Shown here: positions 34,454 to 43,052 of the stretch, piece by piece
How positions within the stretch are numbered: position 1 is the stretch's first letter
How the letters are laid out: every line of letters begins with the position of its first letter
Source: DATBLE01 sp046732255
Lineage (GTDB): Bacteria; Actinomycetota; Thermoleophilia; Gaiellales; Gaiellaceae
DNA: 64,000 nucleotides
Assembly: GCA_046732255.1 (NCBI GenBank)
Contig: JBKPMR010000022.1
Span: 41,308 to 105,307, forward strand
Direction: 5' to 3'
Notes under the pieces: generated by a model
Databases searched by the model: none
Told to the model about the DNA's origin: nothing
The model's input: the letters and a program-made list of their open reading frames with translations, nothing else
Made by a program: the position numbers and the translations under genes

Positions 34454-35986
34454 ATGGCGATCGTCATCGGCATCCTCATCGGCCTCGTCGCCGGCGCCCT
34501 GCTTGCGGTCGGCGCCCTCGTGTTGAGCGGAGGATCCAGGCTTGCAGCCGCAAGACGCCAGCGCCAGTTGTTGCTGCAGGAGGCGCGCCGCGAGGCCGAA
34601 GCGCTTCGCCGCGAGGCGCAGCTGGAGGCGAAGGAGGAATCCGTGCGGCTCCGGCAGGAGCTCGAGCGTGACGTCAACGCGCGTCAGGCGGAGTCGCTAC
34701 GGATGCAGGAGCGGCTGGCCACGAAGGAGGGTGAGCTCGAACGGCGGATCGTCGAGCTCGACCGTCGGGAGCAGGGAATCGCCGACCGCGAGGTGCATGC
34801 GCGCCAGCTGCAGGAGGAGCTCAAGGCGGCCAAGGAGGAGGAGCTCGCCGAGCTCGAGCGCCTCTCGGGGATGACGGTCAACGAGGCGCGCGCCGAGGTG
34901 CTCGGCCGCTCAGAGGAGCTCGTCCGCCACGAGCTCGCCCGCCGGGTCCGCCAGATGGAAGAGGAGGCGCAGTCCGAGGCCCGCCGGCGCGCCCGCAACC
35001 TCGTCGCCGACGCGCTCCAGCGGGTTGCGGCGAGCCACGCGGCCGAGACCACCGTCTCCCTGGTCGAGCTGCCCTCCGACGACATGAAGGGCAGGATCAT
35101 CGGCCGGGAGGGCCGGAACATCAGGGCCCTCGAGCATCTGACCGGGGTCGACATCATCATCGACGACACGCCGGGAGCAGTGGTGCTGTCGTCGTTCGAC
35201 GGCATCCGGCGGGAGGTCGCGAAGATCACGCTGACGAAGCTGATCGAGGACGGCCGGATCCACCCGGCCCGGATCGAGGAGATGTACTACCAGTCGAAGG
35301 CGGAGCTGGACGACCACATCCGCCAGGCCGGGGAGCAGGCGGTGTTCGAGGCCAACTGCGGTGACTTTCCGGAGGAGATCGTCAAGATCCTCGGCCGGCT
35401 GCGCTACCGGACGAGCTACGGGCAGAACGTCCTCAAGCACACGCTCGAGGTCGTCCAGCTGGCCGGAATCATGGCCAGCGAGCTCGACGCCAGCGTGAAG
35501 ACGGCGAAGCGCGCGGCGCTGCTCCACGACCTGGGGAAGGCGCTCACGCACGAAGTGGAGGGCTCGCACGCCTTGATCTCGGCGCAGTACGCCCGACGGT
35601 ACGGCGAATCGCAGGGCGTCGTCCACGCGATCGAGGCGCACCACTACGAAGTACAGCCGCAGACGGTCGAGGCAGTCCTTCTGATCGCCGCGGACGCCAT
35701 CTCGGCGTCGAGGCCCGGGGCACGCGGCGAGAGCCTGGAGGGCTACATCAAGCGGCTCGAGTCACTCGAGGAGCTGGCCGGCCAGATGAAGGGCGTCGAC
35801 AAGGTGTACGCGCTCCACGCCGGCCGCGAGGTGCGCGTGATCGTGAAGCCGGAGGAGATCGACGACGACCAGGCGGTGCTGCTCTCACACGAGATCGCGC
35901 GCGAGATCGAGGAACACCTGGAGTACCCGGGGCAGATCAAGGTCACGGTGATCCGCGAGTCCCGGGCGATCGAGTACGCGAAGTAA
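34454..35986 (+). CDS. rny: Ribonuclease Y
   Basis: RNase Y is a membrane-bound endonuclease that starts mRNA decay. The 510-residue protein shows the full layout: N-terminal membrane helix (residues 1-25), long charged coiled coil to about 155, KH domain with GRIIGREGRNIR near residue 213, and HD domain with LLHDLGKALTHE near 355. Co-occurrence with RNase J and PNPase in this window matches a Bacillus-like degradosome gene set. AGGAG six bases upstream supports ATG 34454. Confidence 0.95.
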   Translation: MAIVIGILIGLVAGALLAVGALVLSGGSRLAAARRQRQLLLQEARREAEALRREAQLEAKEESVRLRQELERDVNARQAESLRMQERLATKEGELERRIVELDRREQGIADREVHARQLQEELKAAKEEELAELERLSGMTVNEARAEVLGRSEELVRHELARRVRQMEEEAQSEARRRARNLVADALQRVAASHAAETTVSLVELPSDDMKGRIIGREGRNIRALEHLTGVDIIIDDTPGAVVLSSFDGIRREVAKITLTKLIEDGRIHPARIEEMYYQSKAELDDHIRQAGEQAVFEANCGDFPEEIVKILGRLRYRTSYGQNVLKHTLEVVQLAGIMASELDASVKTAKRAALLHDLGKALTHEVEGSHALISAQYARRYGESQGVVHAIEAHHYEVQPQTVEAVLLIAADAISASRPGARGESLEGYIKRLESLEELAGQMKGVDKVYALHAGREVRVIVKPEEIDDDQAVLLSHEIAREIEEHLEYPGQIKVTVIRESRAIEYAK

Positions 35987-35991
35987 CGCGG

Positions 35992-36435
35992 TCAGAAGCG
36001 GGGTGCTGTGCGGCCTGCCTCGATCGACCAGTAGTCCCGGTGGTCGACCACAAGCCCGTCTGGCCCGAAGCGGATCACCGCGATCCCGGCGAGCGTCTCC
36101 TCGCCGCGACCCGACCGCACGATCGCCCAGTACTCGACCGCCGCGCGGTCGCCGTCGACGATCGGCTCGCCGAACCGGCACTCGACGAGATCCTCCTCGG
36201 CGAAGGCGCGCAGCGCGTAGTCGCGGGCGCTCACCTCGGGCTCGCGGAACGCATGCGACCGGAAGACGGCGTCCGCGGCGTAGAGGGCGGCGATCGGCTC
36301 CGGGTCGGCCTGCTCCCAGCCGCGTGTCCAACCGTCGACCCACTCCCGGGCCGCCGCCCGCGCGTAGGCATGCGACTCCTGCGTTGGGGCACCCCGGCCC
36401 ACCACCCGCTGCGATCGTATCGACGAATTTGTCAC
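35992..36435 (-). CDS. SnoaL-like / NTF2-fold protein
   Basis: A 147-residue protein with the cone-shaped alpha/beta pattern of SnoaL-like proteins: AREWVDGWTRGWEQADPEPIAALYAADAVFRSHAFRE, then RFGEPIVDGDRAAVEYWAI and GLVVDHRDYWSIE. Proteins of this fold bind small ligands or isomerise them; no specific reaction can be read. The GTG at 36435 gives a 20-residue unconserved N-terminus, so an internal start is possible. It is divergent from miaB and ends 5 bases from rny. Confidence 0.7.
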   Translation of the reverse strand: MTNSSIRSQRVVGRGAPTQESHAYARAAAREWVDGWTRGWEQADPEPIAALYAADAVFRSHAFREPEVSARDYALRAFAEEDLVECRFGEPIVDGDRAAVEYWAIVRSGRGEETLAGIAVIRFGPDGLVVDHRDYWSIEAGRTAPRF

Positions 36436-36491
36436 GTGTCTGTGTCGATTCCGGGCCGGAACCGCAGCCGTCGCCCGGTACCCTGTCGGCC

Positions 36492-37808
36492 GTGAAGCGG
36501 TACTTCGTCACCACCTTCGGCTGCCAGATGAACGCCCACGACTCCGAGCGGATCAAGGGCCTGCTCGAGGACCTCGGGCTCGGGGAGGCGGTCTCGCAAG
36601 ACCAGGCGGACGTCCTCGTCTTCAACACCTGCACGATCCGGGAGAAGCCCGACCAGCGCCTGGCCGCGCACCTCGCGCAGGCGAGAGCGCTGAAGGACCG
36701 GGACCCTGAGCGGGTGATCGCCGTCGGCGGCTGCTACGCCGAGGCGCAGCGCGAGCGCATCTTCGAGCGGTACCCGTTCGTGGACGTCGCCTTCGGTCCG
36801 GGCTCGATCCGGCATCTGGGCGAGTGGCTCGGCGCCGGGGGGATCGGAGTCGACCGTGCGGCGTTCGGCACGGGCGGGGAGCGTCGCTTCGCGGCGACGC
36901 TGCCGCTGCACCGGGACCGCCGCTTCCAGGCGTGGGTGCAGATCTCGATGGGCTGCAACTCCGTGTGCTCGTACTGCATCGTCCCCAAGGTGCGGGGCCG
37001 CGAGGTCAGCCGGCGGCCGGGCGAGATCCTGGCCGAGGTGACGCGGCTCGCGACCGAGGGCGTCAAGGAGCTCACGCTGCTCGGCCAGAACGTGAACTCG
37101 TACGGCCGCGACGTCGGGACCAGCTTCGCTGAGCTGCTGCGCGCCTGCGACGCGGTGGACGGGATCGAGCGCATCCGATTCACCAGTCCGCACCCGAAGG
37201 ATTTCCGGCCCGACCTGATCGAGGCGATGGCCGACTGCGCCGCGGTCTGCGAGCACGCGCACCTGCCGCTCCAGTCGGGCTCGACGCGCGTCCTCAAGCG
37301 GATGCGGCGCACCTACTCGCGAGAACGGTTCCTGCGGCTCGTCGACGACATGCGCGCCGTGATCCCGGATCTCGCCCTGACCACCGACCTGATCGTCGGC
37401 TTCCCCGGCGAGACCGAAGACGACTTCCGGCAGACACTCGAGGCGGTCGAGGAGGTCGGGTTCGACGGGGCGTTCACGTTCGTCTATTCGCCGCGCGGCG
37501 GTACCGAGGCGGCGACGATGGCCGACCAGGTCGACGAAGGCGTCAAGGGCGACCGGATCGAGCGGCTGATCGACGTCGTCCAGCGTTGCGCCGCCGCTCG
37601 AAACGACGAAAGAATCGGCCGGGTCGAGGAGGTGCTCGTCGAAGGCCCGAGCCGCACGGATCCGACCGTTCTCCGCGGCCGGACCCGGCGGAACACGACC
37701 GTCAACTTCACCGGCTCCGCAAGTGCAGGCGAGCTCGTCCGGGTCGAGATCACCGGGGCCACGTCGACGACGCTCCGCGGCCGGCGGGCCGCCCTCGTAG
37801 CCGCGTAG
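36492..37808 (+). CDS. miaB: tRNA-2-methylthio-N6-dimethylallyladenosine synthase MiaB
   Basis: MiaB adds the methylthio group to i6A37 of tRNA. The 438 residues have the N-terminal UPF0004 domain (YFVTTFGCQMNAHDSERI with its cluster cysteines, CTIREKP, GGCYAE), the radical SAM CxxxCxxC as CNSVCSYC near residue 154, and a C-terminal TRAM domain. GTG 36492 follows TACCCT (36479-36484) by 7 bases. It is followed by a phosphatase gene and by miaA, which makes the i6A substrate. Confidence 0.93.
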   Translation: MKRYFVTTFGCQMNAHDSERIKGLLEDLGLGEAVSQDQADVLVFNTCTIREKPDQRLAAHLAQARALKDRDPERVIAVGGCYAEAQRERIFERYPFVDVAFGPGSIRHLGEWLGAGGIGVDRAAFGTGGERRFAATLPLHRDRRFQAWVQISMGCNSVCSYCIVPKVRGREVSRRPGEILAEVTRLATEGVKELTLLGQNVNSYGRDVGTSFAELLRACDAVDGIERIRFTSPHPKDFRPDLIEAMADCAAVCEHAHLPLQSGSTRVLKRMRRTYSRERFLRLVDDMRAVIPDLALTTDLIVGFPGETEDDFRQTLEAVEEVGFDGAFTFVYSPRGGTEAATMADQVDEGVKGDRIERLIDVVQRCAAARNDERIGRVEEVLVEGPSRTDPTVLRGRTRRNTTVNFTGSASAGELVRVEITGATSTTLRGRRAALVAA

Positions 37809-38551
37809 TGTCGACGCGCGATCTTGTCTGGGACGGCTGTCTCAACGTCCGCGACCTCGGCGGCCTGGCGACCGAGGACGGCGAGGAGACCCGCTTTGGC
37901 TCGGTGATCCGCGCCGACAGCGTCGGCCTCCTTTCACATGACGGCTGGCAGACGCTCGCCGACGCTGGGGTGACGAGGATCGTCGACCTGCGGCAGCAGT
38001 TCGAGGCGGTCGACGATCCCCCGCGCGAGCTTGCGATCGAGGTCGTCGACGTCCCGATCTTCGAAGATCTCGACGACGAGGACTGGGCGACGGTGGAAGG
38101 GCTGGCCGCCGCCGCGCCGACGAACGCGGAGTCGCAGCGGCTCGTCTACCTCCATTTCCTCGAGCGCGCGCGCCGCCGCTTCGTGGCCGCAGTCGCGGCG
38201 GTCGCAGGAGCCCCCGACGGTGCGGTCGTCGTCCACTGCCACGGCGGCAAGGACCGCACCGGAATCGTCGTCGCCCTCCTGCTCCGGCTCGCGGGCGTTC
38301 CGATCAACGAGATCGCCACGGACTACGCGCTCAGCGGCGAACGCCTCCGCCCACGTCACGAGGAGTGGTTCGCCTCTGCCGAGAGCGACGAGGAACGGGC
38401 GCGCATCGAACGCATTGCGGCCACGCCCGCCGAGGCGATGAAGGCAGTGCTCGAGGCGATCGAGGAGCAGTACGGCGGCGTCCGGCGCTACCTGCTCGAC
38501 GGCGGTCTCCCGTCGGACTTGCTCGAAGCCGCCCGTCGTCGCCTGCGATGA
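37808..38551 (+). CDS. Tyrosine-protein phosphatase-like protein (Y_phosphatase3)
   Basis: A 247-residue dual-specificity-type phosphatase: NVRDLGGLATEDGEETRFGSVIRAD is the N-terminal family motif and HCHGGKDRTG is the CX5R P-loop with catalytic Cys and Arg. MptpB and IphP-like phosphatases share this layout. The gene overlaps miaB by one base (TAGTG) and miaA by four (ATGA), an unexpected passenger between two tRNA-modification genes. The substrate is unknown (phosphoprotein or phosphoinositide). Confidence 0.85.
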   Translation: MSTRDLVWDGCLNVRDLGGLATEDGEETRFGSVIRADSVGLLSHDGWQTLADAGVTRIVDLRQQFEAVDDPPRELAIEVVDVPIFEDLDDEDWATVEGLAAAAPTNAESQRLVYLHFLERARRRFVAAVAAVAGAPDGAVVVHCHGGKDRTGIVVALLLRLAGVPINEIATDYALSGERLRPRHEEWFASAESDEERARIERIAATPAEAMKAVLEAIEEQYGGVRRYLLDGGLPSDLLEAARRRLR

Positions 38552-39453
38552 GCGACGGGGCCGTCAGCGTCATCGCAATCTTCGGTCCGACGGCCTCGAG
38601 CAAGAGCGCGGTCGCCGAGGAGCTCGCGAGACGTGTCCCCGCGCAGCTCGTGTCGGCAGACTCGGCCCAGCTGTACCGCGGGCTCCCGATCCTGACGAAT
38701 CAGTCGCCCGCGGCCCTCGTGGGGATCTGGGAGCTCGACCACGAGGCATCGGTCGCCGAGTACCAGTCGCTCGCCCACCGGGAGATCGACGCGGCGCTCG
38801 CCGCCGGGCGGACGCCGATCGTCGTCGGCGGCACCGGCCTCTACTTCAGGGCCGCGCTGGCAGACCTCGACGTCCCGCCGGCGCCCGAGCCCGACATACG
38901 AGCCCGCTGGCAGCGGGTCTACGACGAAGAAGGAGCTCAGGCTGCGCACGCTCGGCTTGCGGCGGTCGACCCCGAGGCGGCATCTGCCGTCCATCCCAAC
39001 GACCGCCGCCGGGTGGTGCGGGCCCTCGAGCTCGCGGAGGCGGGGCACTCGCTGCGCGGAGACCGTCTCTGGAGCTCGGAACTGCGCCGTCCGGCCGTGG
39101 TCGTCGGCCTCGACGTCGCCGCCGCCGAGCTCGACGCCAGGATCGAGGCTCGCACACGGTCGATGTTCGAGGCCGGCGTGGAGGACGAGGTGCGCCGTGC
39201 GCTCGACGGGCCGCTCTCGTCGACCGCCCGGAAGATCATGGGCCTTCGCGAGATCGCCGAGCTTCCGCGCGGCGAAGCCGAGGCGGAGCTCTGCGCACGC
39301 ACACGCCGCTTCGCCGCCTACCAGCGCAAGTGGATGCGCCGGATCCCCGGCCTCGTTACCGTGGCGGCGAACCGGTCCCCCGACGAGGTGGCGGATGAGA
39401 TTCTCGCGTTGGCGCGCAGCGGGCAACGAGTACCTGCTGGCCGAGCGGGCTGA
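38548..39453 (+). CDS. miaA: tRNA dimethylallyltransferase MiaA
   Basis: MiaA transfers dimethylallyl to A37 of tRNAs reading U-codons. The 301-residue protein has the P-loop as GPTASSKSAVAEELA (serine replaces the usual glycine before Lys), VSADSAQLYRGLPI, VVGGTGLYFRAAL and the tRNA-contact region KWMRRIPG. It is coupled to the phosphatase gene and overlaps dapF by 59 bases. Confidence 0.92.
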   Translation: MSDGAVSVIAIFGPTASSKSAVAEELARRVPAQLVSADSAQLYRGLPILTNQSPAALVGIWELDHEASVAEYQSLAHREIDAALAAGRTPIVVGGTGLYFRAALADLDVPPAPEPDIRARWQRVYDEEGAQAAHARLAAVDPEAASAVHPNDRRRVVRALELAEAGHSLRGDRLWSSELRRPAVVVGLDVAAAELDARIEARTRSMFEAGVEDEVRRALDGPLSSTARKIMGLREIAELPRGEAEAELCARTRRFAAYQRKWMRRIPGLVTVAANRSPDEVADEILALARSGQRVPAGRAG

Positions 39454-40099
39454 GCTCGGCGGCCCGCTCACTGCCGAGCGCGTTCGTGCGGAAGTCGGCG
39501 AATCCGACGGCATCCTCGAGGTGGTCTCCACCGAGGGCCCGAACGCCGAGATCGTGATCTGGAACCCCGACGGCTCGGTCGCCGAGATGTCCGGCAACGG
39601 CACCCGGATCGCGGCACGCTGGCTCGCCGAGCGGACGGGCGAGGACGAGGTCACGATCCGCGTCGGCGGGCGAGAGGTGCGGGCGCGCCTGCTCGCCGGC
39701 GGCGAGATCGAGCAGGAGCTGGGCCCGGTGGAGGTCTACGAGCGCGAGCGGGTCGCCGGTCTGGACGTGGTCGCCGTCTCGGTCGGCAACCCGCACGCCG
39801 TCGTCGCCGGCGATCCCGACGACCTGCCGCTGATCGGGCCGCTCCTCGAGACGCATCCGCGCTACCCCGAACGCACGAACGTCCAGGTGGCGAGAGTCGA
39901 TGCCCCCGGGCGGGTGACTGCTCGCGTGTGGGAGCGGGGGGTGGGTGAGACGCTCTCCTCCGGGACGAGCGCCGTCGCCGTCGCGGCCGCAACGCACGGC
40001 GAGGGGGACGTGGTCGTGTCGTTCCCCGGCGGCGACCTGCGCGTCCGCCTCGAGCACGGATGCGCCTGGCTGGTTGGACCCGCGGAGCAGGTCGACTAG
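39395..40099 (+). CDS. dapF: Diaminopimelate epimerase homolog lacking both catalytic cysteines
   Basis: DapF interconverts LL- and meso-diaminopimelate with two cysteines acting as acid and base. The 234-residue protein aligns well (RWRAAGNEYLLAE, NPDGSVAEMSGNGTR, VGNPHAVV, YPERTNVQVARV, ERGVGETLSSGTSAVAVAAA), but the cysteine before GNG is Ser66 and the one in ACGTG is Ser189. It is about 40 residues shorter than typical. The position next to miaA, with dapD/C/E close by, argues for a DAP role, but activity through serines would be unusual; an alternative isomerase or binding role is possible. Confidence 0.8.
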   Translation: MRFSRWRAAGNEYLLAERAELGGPLTAERVRAEVGESDGILEVVSTEGPNAEIVIWNPDGSVAEMSGNGTRIAARWLAERTGEDEVTIRVGGREVRARLLAGGEIEQELGPVEVYERERVAGLDVVAVSVGNPHAVVAGDPDDLPLIGPLLETHPRYPERTNVQVARVDAPGRVTARVWERGVGETLSSGTSAVAVAAATHGEGDVVVSFPGGDLRVRLEHGCAWLVGPAEQVD

Positions 40100-40112
40100 G
40101 CCAGATGGACCA

Positions 40113-40140
40113 TTGATTCGCGTCCGTAGCGGAATACGGT
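40113..40140 (+). promoter_or_regulatory. Promoter candidate before the secreted-protein gene
   Basis: TTGATT (40113-40118), 16-base spacer, TACGGT (40135-40140), followed by a purine-rich GGGAGAGG before ATG 40163. This independent promoter separates the secreted-protein gene from dapF. Confidence 0.5.
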
Positions 40141-40162
40141 CTCTCTCGTGGGAGAGGCTCGG

Positions 40163-40794
40163 ATGACGCGCGCGCTGGTCGGCGCTGCCTTCGCAGCGCT
40201 CATCGCCGTCGCGGTCGCCGCCGGCAGCCCGGAAACCGTCCGCGTCGGGCTGACCGCGACGGGGACGGACGGTCTGACCGTGGGGGTGAAGTCCAAGCTG
40301 ACCGCCTCGGCACGGTTGCCCAAGGGTGCCCGCATCCAGTCGGCCGCTCGGCGCGCGTCAGCGTGTACTGGACCGAGCCTGCTCCGCCGCCCCCGCCGCC
40401 GCCTCCGCCTCCGGCCGCCGTGCCCGGCCACTACGACGGCCACACGCAGGACAACGAGATCTTCTCCTTCGACGTCTCCGCCGACGGCTCCCGGATCACC
40501 GGCCTTCAGACGGGCCAGATCAACCAGTCGTGCAACCCGCCGGACTACTACCTCTCCGCCGGGAACCTGCGCAACTGGTCAGGCCCGGTCGCGCGCGACG
40601 GGACGTTCACGTTCACGGCGGAAGGGCCGACGACGGTCGACGGCGAGGCCGCGACGAGCAAGGTCAAGATCACCGGCCTGGTGGCTGGAGGCAAGGCCTC
40701 CGGGACGATCCGGGTCGACCTCAACTGGACGCACGGCGACACGAACTACGCCTGCACGAACGGCGACCAGACCTGGTCGGCGGCCAAGGTCTAG
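40163..40794 (+). pseudogene. Secreted proline-linker protein, apparently frameshifted
   Basis: ATG 40163 reads a signal peptide (TRALVGAAFAALIAVAVAAGS) and about 45 further residues to KGARIQS. From about 40340-40360 the coding pattern continues in another frame: ARVSVYWTEPA, a run of ten prolines, then a 120-residue beta-rich domain (DNEIFSFDVSADGSRITGL... ending at 40794). Joining the two needs one missing base, so this is a broken gene or a sequencing error near 40345. The combined product would be an exported protein with a proline linker; function unknown. Confidence 0.6.
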
Positions 40795-40813
40795 CTCGCC
40801 TCGCCGACGCTCG

Positions 40814-41560
40814 CTAACCCCCGATCCCGAACTCGCGCAGCGCGTCGTTCAGGCTGACCTTCAGGTCCGTCGACTCGTCGCGGCGGCCGATGATCAGCGC
40901 GCACGCCAGCTGGTACGTTCCGGCCGGGAACTCCTTCGGCCTCGTACCCGGGACGACGACCGAGCGCGGCGGTACGTACCCGCGATGCTCGACCGGCTCC
41001 CCGCCGGTGACGTCGATGATCGGCACGCTCGCGGTGAGGGAGACGTTCGGACCGAGCACGGCCCCTTCGCCGATCCGGACGCCCTCGGTGAGGATGCACC
41101 GGGACCCGACGAAGGCGCCGTCCTCGACGATCACGGGCCGGGCGTTCACGGGCTCGAGCACGCCGCCGATGCCGACCCCGCCGGCAAGGTGGACGTCGGC
41201 GCCGATCTGGGCGCACGAGCCGACGGTCGCCCACGTGTCGATCATCGTCCGCGGGCCGACCCAGGCGCCGATGTTCACGTAGCTGGGCATCATCACCACA
41301 CCTTCCGAGAGGAACGAGCCGTACCGCGCCACCGCCGGCGGGACCACCCGGACGCCGAGAGACGCGTAGTCGTGCTTGAGCGGGATCTTGTCGTGGTACT
41401 CGAACGGGCCGAGCTCGATCGGCTCCATCCGACGCTCCCGGAAGTAGTCGAGAATCGCCGCCTTCGCCGCCTCGTTGACCACCCAGTCGTCGCCGGCGCG
41501 CTCGGCCACGCGGATCTCGCCGCGATCGAGGGCGGCGATCACGTCATCTGTGGCGCTCAT
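40814..41560 (-). CDS. dapD: Tetrahydrodipicolinate N-succinyltransferase
   Basis: DapD succinylates tetrahydrodipicolinate. The 248-residue left-handed beta-helix protein has the family run RVVPPAVARYGSFLSEGVV, MPSYVNIGAWV, DTWATVGSCAQIGADVHLAGG and VGIGGVLEP with hexapeptide repeats, which are those of the succinylase branch rather than DapH. ATG 41560 has GGAAGGAG about 8 bases upstream; a longer frame would translate the neighbouring repeat. dapD-dapC-dapE run in the same direction, separated by repeats. Confidence 0.9.
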   Translation of the reverse strand: MSATDDVIAALDRGEIRVAERAGDDWVVNEAAKAAILDYFRERRMEPIELGPFEYHDKIPLKHDYASLGVRVVPPAVARYGSFLSEGVVMMPSYVNIGAWVGPRTMIDTWATVGSCAQIGADVHLAGGVGIGGVLEPVNARPVIVEDGAFVGSRCILTEGVRIGEGAVLGPNVSLTASVPIIDVTGGEPVEHRGYVPPRSVVVPGTRPKEFPAGTYQLACALIIGRRDESTDLKVSLNDALREFGIGG

Positions 41561-41596
41561 GGTTGGTCTCCTTCCCCGATCTGCCCGGAGGTTTGC

Positions 41597-41751
41597 GGCG
41601 CCGCGACCGACATGGCGGGCGCGGCACCGCACCGCGCGATGTGAAACCCGTCGCAAACGCCGATGGCGAAGCCAGCGGCGGAGCTCGGAGGGGGGCTCGC
41701 GGGGGAAACCAGCCGTTTCCCCCGCGAAAGCGAGCCGGAGGCGAGCGACTT
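41597..41751 (-). repeat. Dispersed long repeat, copy 2 (-)
   Basis: In reverse complement it reads: GCTCGCCTCCGGCTCGCT, a hairpin around GGGGGAAACGGCTGGTTTCC, the CCCCCTCCGAGCTCCGCCGC block and, at the far end, GCGCCCGCCATGTCGGTCGC, matching copies at 26842, 42891 and 60954. Its hairpin end abuts the dapC stop codon. Together with copy 3 it places dapC between inverted repeats. Confidence 0.75.
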
Positions 41752-42893
41752 CACAAGACGTCCTCCAGGATCGCCGCCGCCCGTTCGCACTCCGCCGGCG
41801 TCGGGACAAGGGCGATGCGGATGTATCCCTCGCCCGACTCGCCGAGGTAGGCACCCGGGGCGACGACGATGCCGTGTCGGAGGAGCCGCTCCGCGCACGC
41901 CTCCGACGTCTCGTCGCCGGGCACTTCGACCCAGAGGTACATGGTCGCGCTGCTCGCCGCGACCCTCCAGCCCCTACGCTCGAGAACGGGCAGGAGCACC
42001 CCGCGTTTGCGCCGATAGGCGTCGCGGGCCCGCTCAACATGCTCCTCGTCGCTCCAGGCGACTATCGACGCACGCTGCACGAACTCCTGCGGCGCCGCGC
42101 CGGTCGACGGGCGGTACGTACGCAGGGCGGAGACGATCTCCGGCGCCCCGGCCACGAACCCCGAGCGGTAGCCCGTCATCGACGAGCGCTTCGAGAGCGT
42201 CTGGAAGACGGCGACATTGGAGCGGTCGGCGAGCTCGAGCGCCGATCGCGGCGGCTCGTCGAACCACAGCTCGCTATAGGCCTCGTCCGAGCAGAGGACG
42301 AAATCGTGCAGCCGACCCAGCGCGGCCAGCTCTTCGTAGAAGGCGAGCGGAGCGGTCGCACCGGTGGGGTTGTTCGGGTAGTTGACCCAGAAGAGCGCGA
42401 TCCGGTCCCAGTCCTCGACCGCGTCGAGGTCGGGAAGAAAGCCGTTCGACTCGAGCAGCGGCAGGGCCTGGACGCGGGCACCCGCAAAGGCCGCCCCGCG
42501 CGCGGGGACCGGGTAGCCCGGCTCCGTGACGACGACCGTGTCCTTCGGTCCGTGCGGGTCGAGCATCAGCTGGGCGAAGCTGAAGATCGCCTCCTTGCTG
42601 CCGTAGGTCGGGATCACCTCGGCGTCGGGATCGAGCCGGACGCCGAACCGCCGCCCGCACCACCCGGCGATCGCCTGTCGCAGCTCCGGCAGTCCATCGG
42701 CCTTCGGGTAGCTCATGCGCTCCGCGAGCGCGTCGACCAACGCCTGCCGGATCGCGCGGTCGGTCGGCTCCCGCGGATCGCCCTGGCCGAAGTCGATGAT
42801 CTCGATCCCGGCCGCTGCCGCCTCGCGCTTCGCCCGCTCGATGCGGACGAACGGATAGGTGCCTTGCGCGGTGAGGACGGGGGAGACTTTCAC
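41751..42893 (-). CDS. dapC: N-succinyldiaminopimelate aminotransferase
   Basis: A 380-residue fold-type I PLP aminotransferase: IDFGQGDPREPTDRAI, AYPKADGL-like SYPKADGLPELRQAI, WVNYPNNPTGATA, the PLP lysine in LSKRSSMTGYRSGF and the substrate Arg in EGYIRIALVP. It is the actinobacterial DapC type. GTG 42893 is the first base-triplet of the adjoining repeat hairpin, so translation begins at the edge of the repeat, and the stop lies at the edge of the other copy. Confidence 0.88.
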   Translation of the reverse strand: MKVSPVLTAQGTYPFVRIERAKREAAAAGIEIIDFGQGDPREPTDRAIRQALVDALAERMSYPKADGLPELRQAIAGWCGRRFGVRLDPDAEVIPTYGSKEAIFSFAQLMLDPHGPKDTVVVTEPGYPVPARGAAFAGARVQALPLLESNGFLPDLDAVEDWDRIALFWVNYPNNPTGATAPLAFYEELAALGRLHDFVLCSDEAYSELWFDEPPRSALELADRSNVAVFQTLSKRSSMTGYRSGFVAGAPEIVSALRTYRPSTGAAPQEFVQRASIVAWSDEEHVERARDAYRRKRGVLLPVLERRGWRVAASSATMYLWVEVPGDETSEACAERLLRHGIVVAPGAYLGESGEGYIRIALVPTPAECERAAAILEDVL

Positions 42894-43018
42894 GGGGGAA
42901 ACGGCTGGTTTCCCCCGTGAGCCCCCTTCCGAGCTCCGTCGCCGGCTTCGCCGTCGCCGTTGGCGAGTGTATTCACAGCAGGCGCCTCCGGGCCGCGCAC
43001 GTCATGCCGGTCGCGGCC
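42891..43018 (+). repeat. Dispersed long repeat, copy 3 (+)
   Basis: Starts with the hairpin CACGGGGGAAACGG...CCCCCGTG, continues with GAGCCCCCTTCCGAGCTCCG and a TCGCCGGCTTCGCC stretch, and ends with the slightly diverged GCGCACGTCATGCCGGTCGC. It fills the gap between the dapE 3' end and the dapC start. Confidence 0.75.
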
Positions 43019-43052
43019 GAGAACGGAGGACACATACAACCCATACGCCGAC

